Assembly (NCBI GenBank): GCA_020226215.1
Contig: CM035233.1
Span: forward strand, 21,021,150-21,085,149
Direction: 5' to 3'
DNA length: 64,000 nucleotides
Source of the DNA: Sindora glabra
Taxonomy: Eukaryota > Streptophyta > Magnoliopsida > Fabales > Fabaceae
This document shows, in pieces, positions 60,875-64,000 of this stretch (position 1 is its first letter; every line of letters starts with the position of its first letter). Below the pieces are notes generated by a model that saw only the letters and a program-made list of their open reading frames with translations, had not been told where the DNA came from and made no database searches. Made by a program: the position numbers and the translations under genes.

Positions 60875-61322
60875 AGTAGCTGCTGGCCCTTACATTACTC
60901 GACTAGCCAGACGGCTAGGAGTCTTCGACCGGCCTTATGGTTCTCTTACCATTGTATCACACATGGCACCCCTTCGAAGGGGCATTCTCATAGCCATGGG
61001 GATCCATCCGGTAGAGCCACAGCAGACCCAGGCAGAGCAGCAGCAGCAGCAGCATATGCCAGATGATGACACAGCTCCTCATGTTGGTCCTTCTTCTTCC
61101 ACCGGGAGCAGAGTTCCACATGAAGCATACTTCAGAGACATCCTTTCTGGCCAGCAGCAGATCTTGGCGGAGCTCCGTCTGGTATCCGAGCATCAGACGC
61201 GGATTGAGGGACTCTATGATGACTTGGACAGGCGCTCCAGGCATATAGAGGGCATGGTGGAACCTCTGTTCCACCTATTCCACTCTTCTTCCCCTGCTGA
61301 CCCGGATCCCCCTACTCAGTAG
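60875..61322 (+). CDS. Extra 3' ORF of the Athila-type element (exon)
   Basis: The frame is open from 60861 to the TAG at 61320-61322. The part after the candidate splice acceptor reads VAAGPYITRLARRLGVFDRP, then YGSLTIVSHMAPLRRGILIA. The first ATG is at 60963, leaving a 119-residue product. A glutamine run follows (QAEQQQQQHM), then a predicted helical stretch QQILAELRLVSEHQTRIEGL and a C-terminal acidic/proline tail. The ITRLARxLGV-type block recalls the additional (env-like region) ORF found downstream of pol in Athila elements, but there is no signal peptide or membrane segment, so an envelope role is not supported here. It may be a remnant or a spliced terminal exon. Confidence 0.5.
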
Positions 61323-63085
61323 TTTAGTTTGATTACTACATTGTTGATTAGCTATTCTGTTTTTCTTTTTACTTATTCTTCATATCTATCCCCATTTATC
61401 TGGTCTGTATATATATTGACTTTGCACTTATTTTACTCTTTATTATATTGCTTTCTTCTCTTTTATTTTCTTGCACTTTTGATGTTAAATTTCTATAAAT
61501 ACTAACAGCATTTCTTTTCTAGTATTTTATCTGCTTTCTTTTAGAGTACCGGTTCTCTTTCTCTCCCACCTCGTCTCTCCTTCTAGATCTACATGCGATA
61601 TATTGGACAGCCATCATCCACATGTCAGGGAAGTTTCAGTTCCCCATATGTTTTCTATCTCTTTTCCCATTTACTCTTGTGCACATTGAGGACAATGTCC
61701 AATTTTAAGTGTGGGGGAGCTGTGCTTGCAATGTTCTGCACTTGAACTTGTTTGATTGACTGAGAGAATTTTGAGTACTGAAATTCGCTCCAATTTCATT
61801 AATAAAAAAAAAATAAAAAAATAAAAAATTTTGTAAGACAATTCATTGAATAAAGAGATTGATTCATGCCCTGCTTCCTAAATGAATATTTTCCAACTTG
61901 ATAAGGAAAATCTAAAGCTTGAAGCTAAGAGAAATGAGCATGATTAACCCTTGTGAGATTTGAGCCTTTTGAGCTATTTACTCATTACAATTAAAGCTCA
62001 TTTCTTTTCTTCTTGAGGGATTATGTCATCACTCTTGTCTTTGTGCTCTAGAACTTGCATTTTCTCTTTTTGAGGCTACATTTTATGTGCTTTGCATGTC
62101 AAAAATGATGAGGCCATGTTTCTTTGCCCTTCTTTTTACTTGTTTGGCTTATTTGAATCCTTTTCTTTAATCTTCCCTAAAACTTTTCCCTAGTTAGCCA
62201 CTTTGAGCTTTAGACCTTCATTTCTAGCCTAGCCATACCATATACACCCCAAGCCACTGCCCAAGGTGAACTTGAACCTTAGAGTTTGAGGGAGCTTAGA
62301 CACATTATATGAGTTTGGCTATTTTAGAGGTCCTTACTTAGTGTTGCTAGTTGGATAAGTTTTACTGTTGAAATAAAAAAAAAACCATAAAAAGATGGTG
62401 TCAAATAAATAATTTGGGAAGAAGAAAAGGGAAGAAAAGCTTGTTGGGAATAATTAAAAAAAAAAAAAAGAGAAGAAGAAGAAAATGTGTTGTGTTTGCT
62501 GAATTATCTATATATAAAAAAAAATGAAATGAAAAAAAAATGATCATGAAAATCAAAAGGAGAAGAAATGAGGTTGAAGCAAGGGTTGATGCAAGGAATT
62601 ATGTTAAGCTGAGTATTGGAACTTGACAATGGTCAAATTCATGACCATTGTGTCTTTTTCCTTCAAACTCAGGGGTTCAATCACTTCTCACCCTTTGTTG
62701 TTCCTATCCCCTATCCTCACCTTTTTCCTAATAAAGTCCTCTGATTTGCATGTAATTTACATTATAGTAGTGGAGATTAGAGTTTGTGCAAGCATATGGT
62801 AGCATTAAGCCATGAGATGATTGACTTGAGAGTAAACACTAGCCTTGTTTTGAGAGTGAGAGTAAACACTTTACCTGTGAGGCTTTTCTCTTTTGCTTCT
62901 ATGCTAAAGATTTACTTGTTTAGTAGCTTTATTTTCATTGAGTTGCTTGGCATGACTTGTTCCTAATCTTTGATTTGTTGAATGATTGCATGATATATAT
63001 AAAAAAAAAAAAAACAGAAGTGAATAAAATTGGAGTAGATTTTCTTGTTCTCTTACTTCCTTGCTCGAGGACGAGCAAGATTCAA
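61323..63085 (+). other. Long 3' untranslated region of the Athila-type element
   Basis: No convincing ORF. Landmarks are GAGGACAATGTCC with a hairpin (61688-61700), followed by the G-rich tract AAGTGTGGGGGAG (61707-61719), several A-tracts (61802-61828, 62379, 62456-62470, 63001-63014), and TTGCTCGAGGACGAGCAA (63060-63077), a 7-bp-arm inverted repeat. The G-rich tract resembles a polypurine primer, but no LTR follows it directly. Similarity to the element stops soon after 63077. Confidence 0.6.
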
Positions 63086-64000
63086 TTGTTTGTTTCTAAC
63101 TATTAATGGCTTATGATTGAGTCATAAGAGTATTTGTATGATAAGGCTGTGTAGAAAAACATGATAATATTGTTATATATATACATATATATATGTATAC
63201 CGTTATATGTTAGATATTGCCCCATGATAGATTAGCACTTGGTATTAAAGTTTTACATAGCAATTATGGAATGAGAGCTTAGCTCTCATATGTATATCAT
63301 CTATGAATTGTAATGAGGTAATATCTTGAAAGTTGGATGGAAAATTTCTAACAAACAATTGTAAAGGATATATGATTGATTTGAAAGTTGGTTAGAAAAC
63401 TCCTAGCGAGCAATTAAGAAACATATAGTATCGACCTAGAAATCAAAAGTGGCTACATGTATATTTACTGTACTGAATGTGTAACGTGATGTGATATTGG
63501 AAATTATTTGTGATTGGATGTTACAACTAGTGTGATTGAGGTGATTCATTTGCTTTAATGGCTATTTGTGAATGTGATATCTACCTAAAATAGGTATTAT
63601 ATGATATGATCATGATGTTGTGTGCTATCAGATAATTAAAATTATTATGATATACGATAAGAAGTATAGAATTTAAGTTATGTGCAGGTAAATACTTCAT
63701 CCAAATCTTTGTACATTCAAGAACTTAGGAAGTTTAAATTATATTTATCTTTCTTAGCAAACACTTAGACAGCATGTGACTACTTAATGTATTAACTTGT
63801 TTAGAACTTAATGTAACAAGTTCTTTTTACAAAAATAGATAGTTTAAACTCAAGAAGTTCACAGTTAATAAATATCTTAAAATATGTTTTTACTATGAAC
63901 TTTTCACATAAATGTTAATAAACATCTCTAAAATGCTTAGAACTTAATGTAACAAGTTTTTCTTACAACAATTAAAATTTTTCCTGACCAAATATCAACT
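63086..64000 (+). repeat. Fragment of a 46955-type LTR
   Basis: From TGTTTGTTTCTAACTATTAA (63088) onward the sequence follows the order of 49567-50060 in the inner LTR, including GATATCTACCTAAAATAGG (63578; GATGTCTACCTAGAATGGG at 50011). Its first ~85 bp overlap the left flank of the Athila-type insertion (52090-52140), so it is probably a different LTR copy, not the other half of the split one. It continues past the window. Confidence 0.6.

Larger units (their letters stand above)
52141..63085 (+). mobile_element. Athila-type Ty3/gypsy retrotransposon, nearly intact coding region, 3' LTR missing
   Basis: The order is 5' LTR (52141-53635), Asp-type primer site (53642), gag-pol (53829-59227), hairpin array (59496-60036), and a small extra ORF ending at 61322. 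A long A-tract-rich 3' region ends near the TTGCTCGAGGACGAGCAA motif (63060). FMDDF in RT, DLGAS in protease, the Asp primer site and a long region after pol all fit the Athila lineage. In related elements a purine tract and an LTR beginning TGATAAGTGCAC should follow; here they do not. The left flank ends ATTGT, and no clean duplication is found on the right. Confidence 0.88.

Noticed and set aside
60875..61322. Envelope gene
   Set aside because: Position fits the env-like region of Athila elements, but there is no signal peptide, transmembrane segment or cysteine pattern.

Overview
The window looks like repeat-packed heterochromatin from a flowering plant, most likely a eudicot. It is very AT-rich. 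I recognise no host gene, tRNA or rRNA. Almost everything identifiable is a transposable element: Ty3/gypsy retrotransposons, long solo LTRs, and decayed En/Spm (CACTA) DNA transposons carrying a plant-type transposase plus a Ulp1-like protease. All names come from reading the sequence; no database search was run.

Layout. 1-1536 is the 3' end of a Ty3/gypsy element with its 3' LTR. 1532-3446 is a probable solo LTR containing an array of palindromes. 3668-5210 is a repeat whose second copy lies at 45692-46950. 5355-9187 is a 3.8-kb solo LTR with a perfect TAATC target duplication. 9458-10898 is a solo LTR, probably copia-like. 11182-33727 is a CACTA element, about 5.7 kb before it was invaded. 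It is split by two Ty3/gypsy elements, 13530-22311 (minus) and 24125-32169 (plus). Each of these is in turn split by a solo LTR of the 9458 family (18074-19737, TSD CAACT; 24967-26292, TSD TTTTT). 35780-38307 is another solo LTR (TSD ATCAC) inserted in a ~170-bp tandem repeat. About 40320-43010 is a second CACTA remnant (minus), abutting a 5'-truncated Athila-like pol remnant at 43012-45690. 46955-52140 is an LTR invaded by a 3.1-kb relative at 47647-50722. 52141 to about 63085 is the best preserved element: an Athila-type Ty3/gypsy retrotransposon with a 1.5-kb 5' LTR, an Asp-type primer site, a gag-pol of about 1800 codons with one frameshift, and a small extra 3' ORF. It has no recognisable 3' LTR. 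63086-64000 is a fragment of the 46955-type LTR.

How the parts work. Within each retrotransposon, Gag forms the particle, protease processes the polyprotein, RT/RNase H copies the RNA from a tRNA primer, and integrase inserts the cDNA. All copies here carry lesions, and the Athila-type copy is closest to coding capacity. In the CACTA elements the transposase would act on the CACTA termini, and the Ulp1-like gene is the usual companion.

Most unusual signal. Arrays of spaced palindromes recur inside several unrelated LTR families. The GC-rich version (ACACGGGG...CCCCGTGT, about 37-40 nt per hairpin) appears in a gypsy solo LTR (four units) and in the Athila-type element twice: six units in the 5' LTR and seven just upstream of the extra 3' ORF. 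Inner stem bases change between units together with their partners. AT-rich palindrome arrays occupy comparable places in two other LTR families. I know of no function for them.
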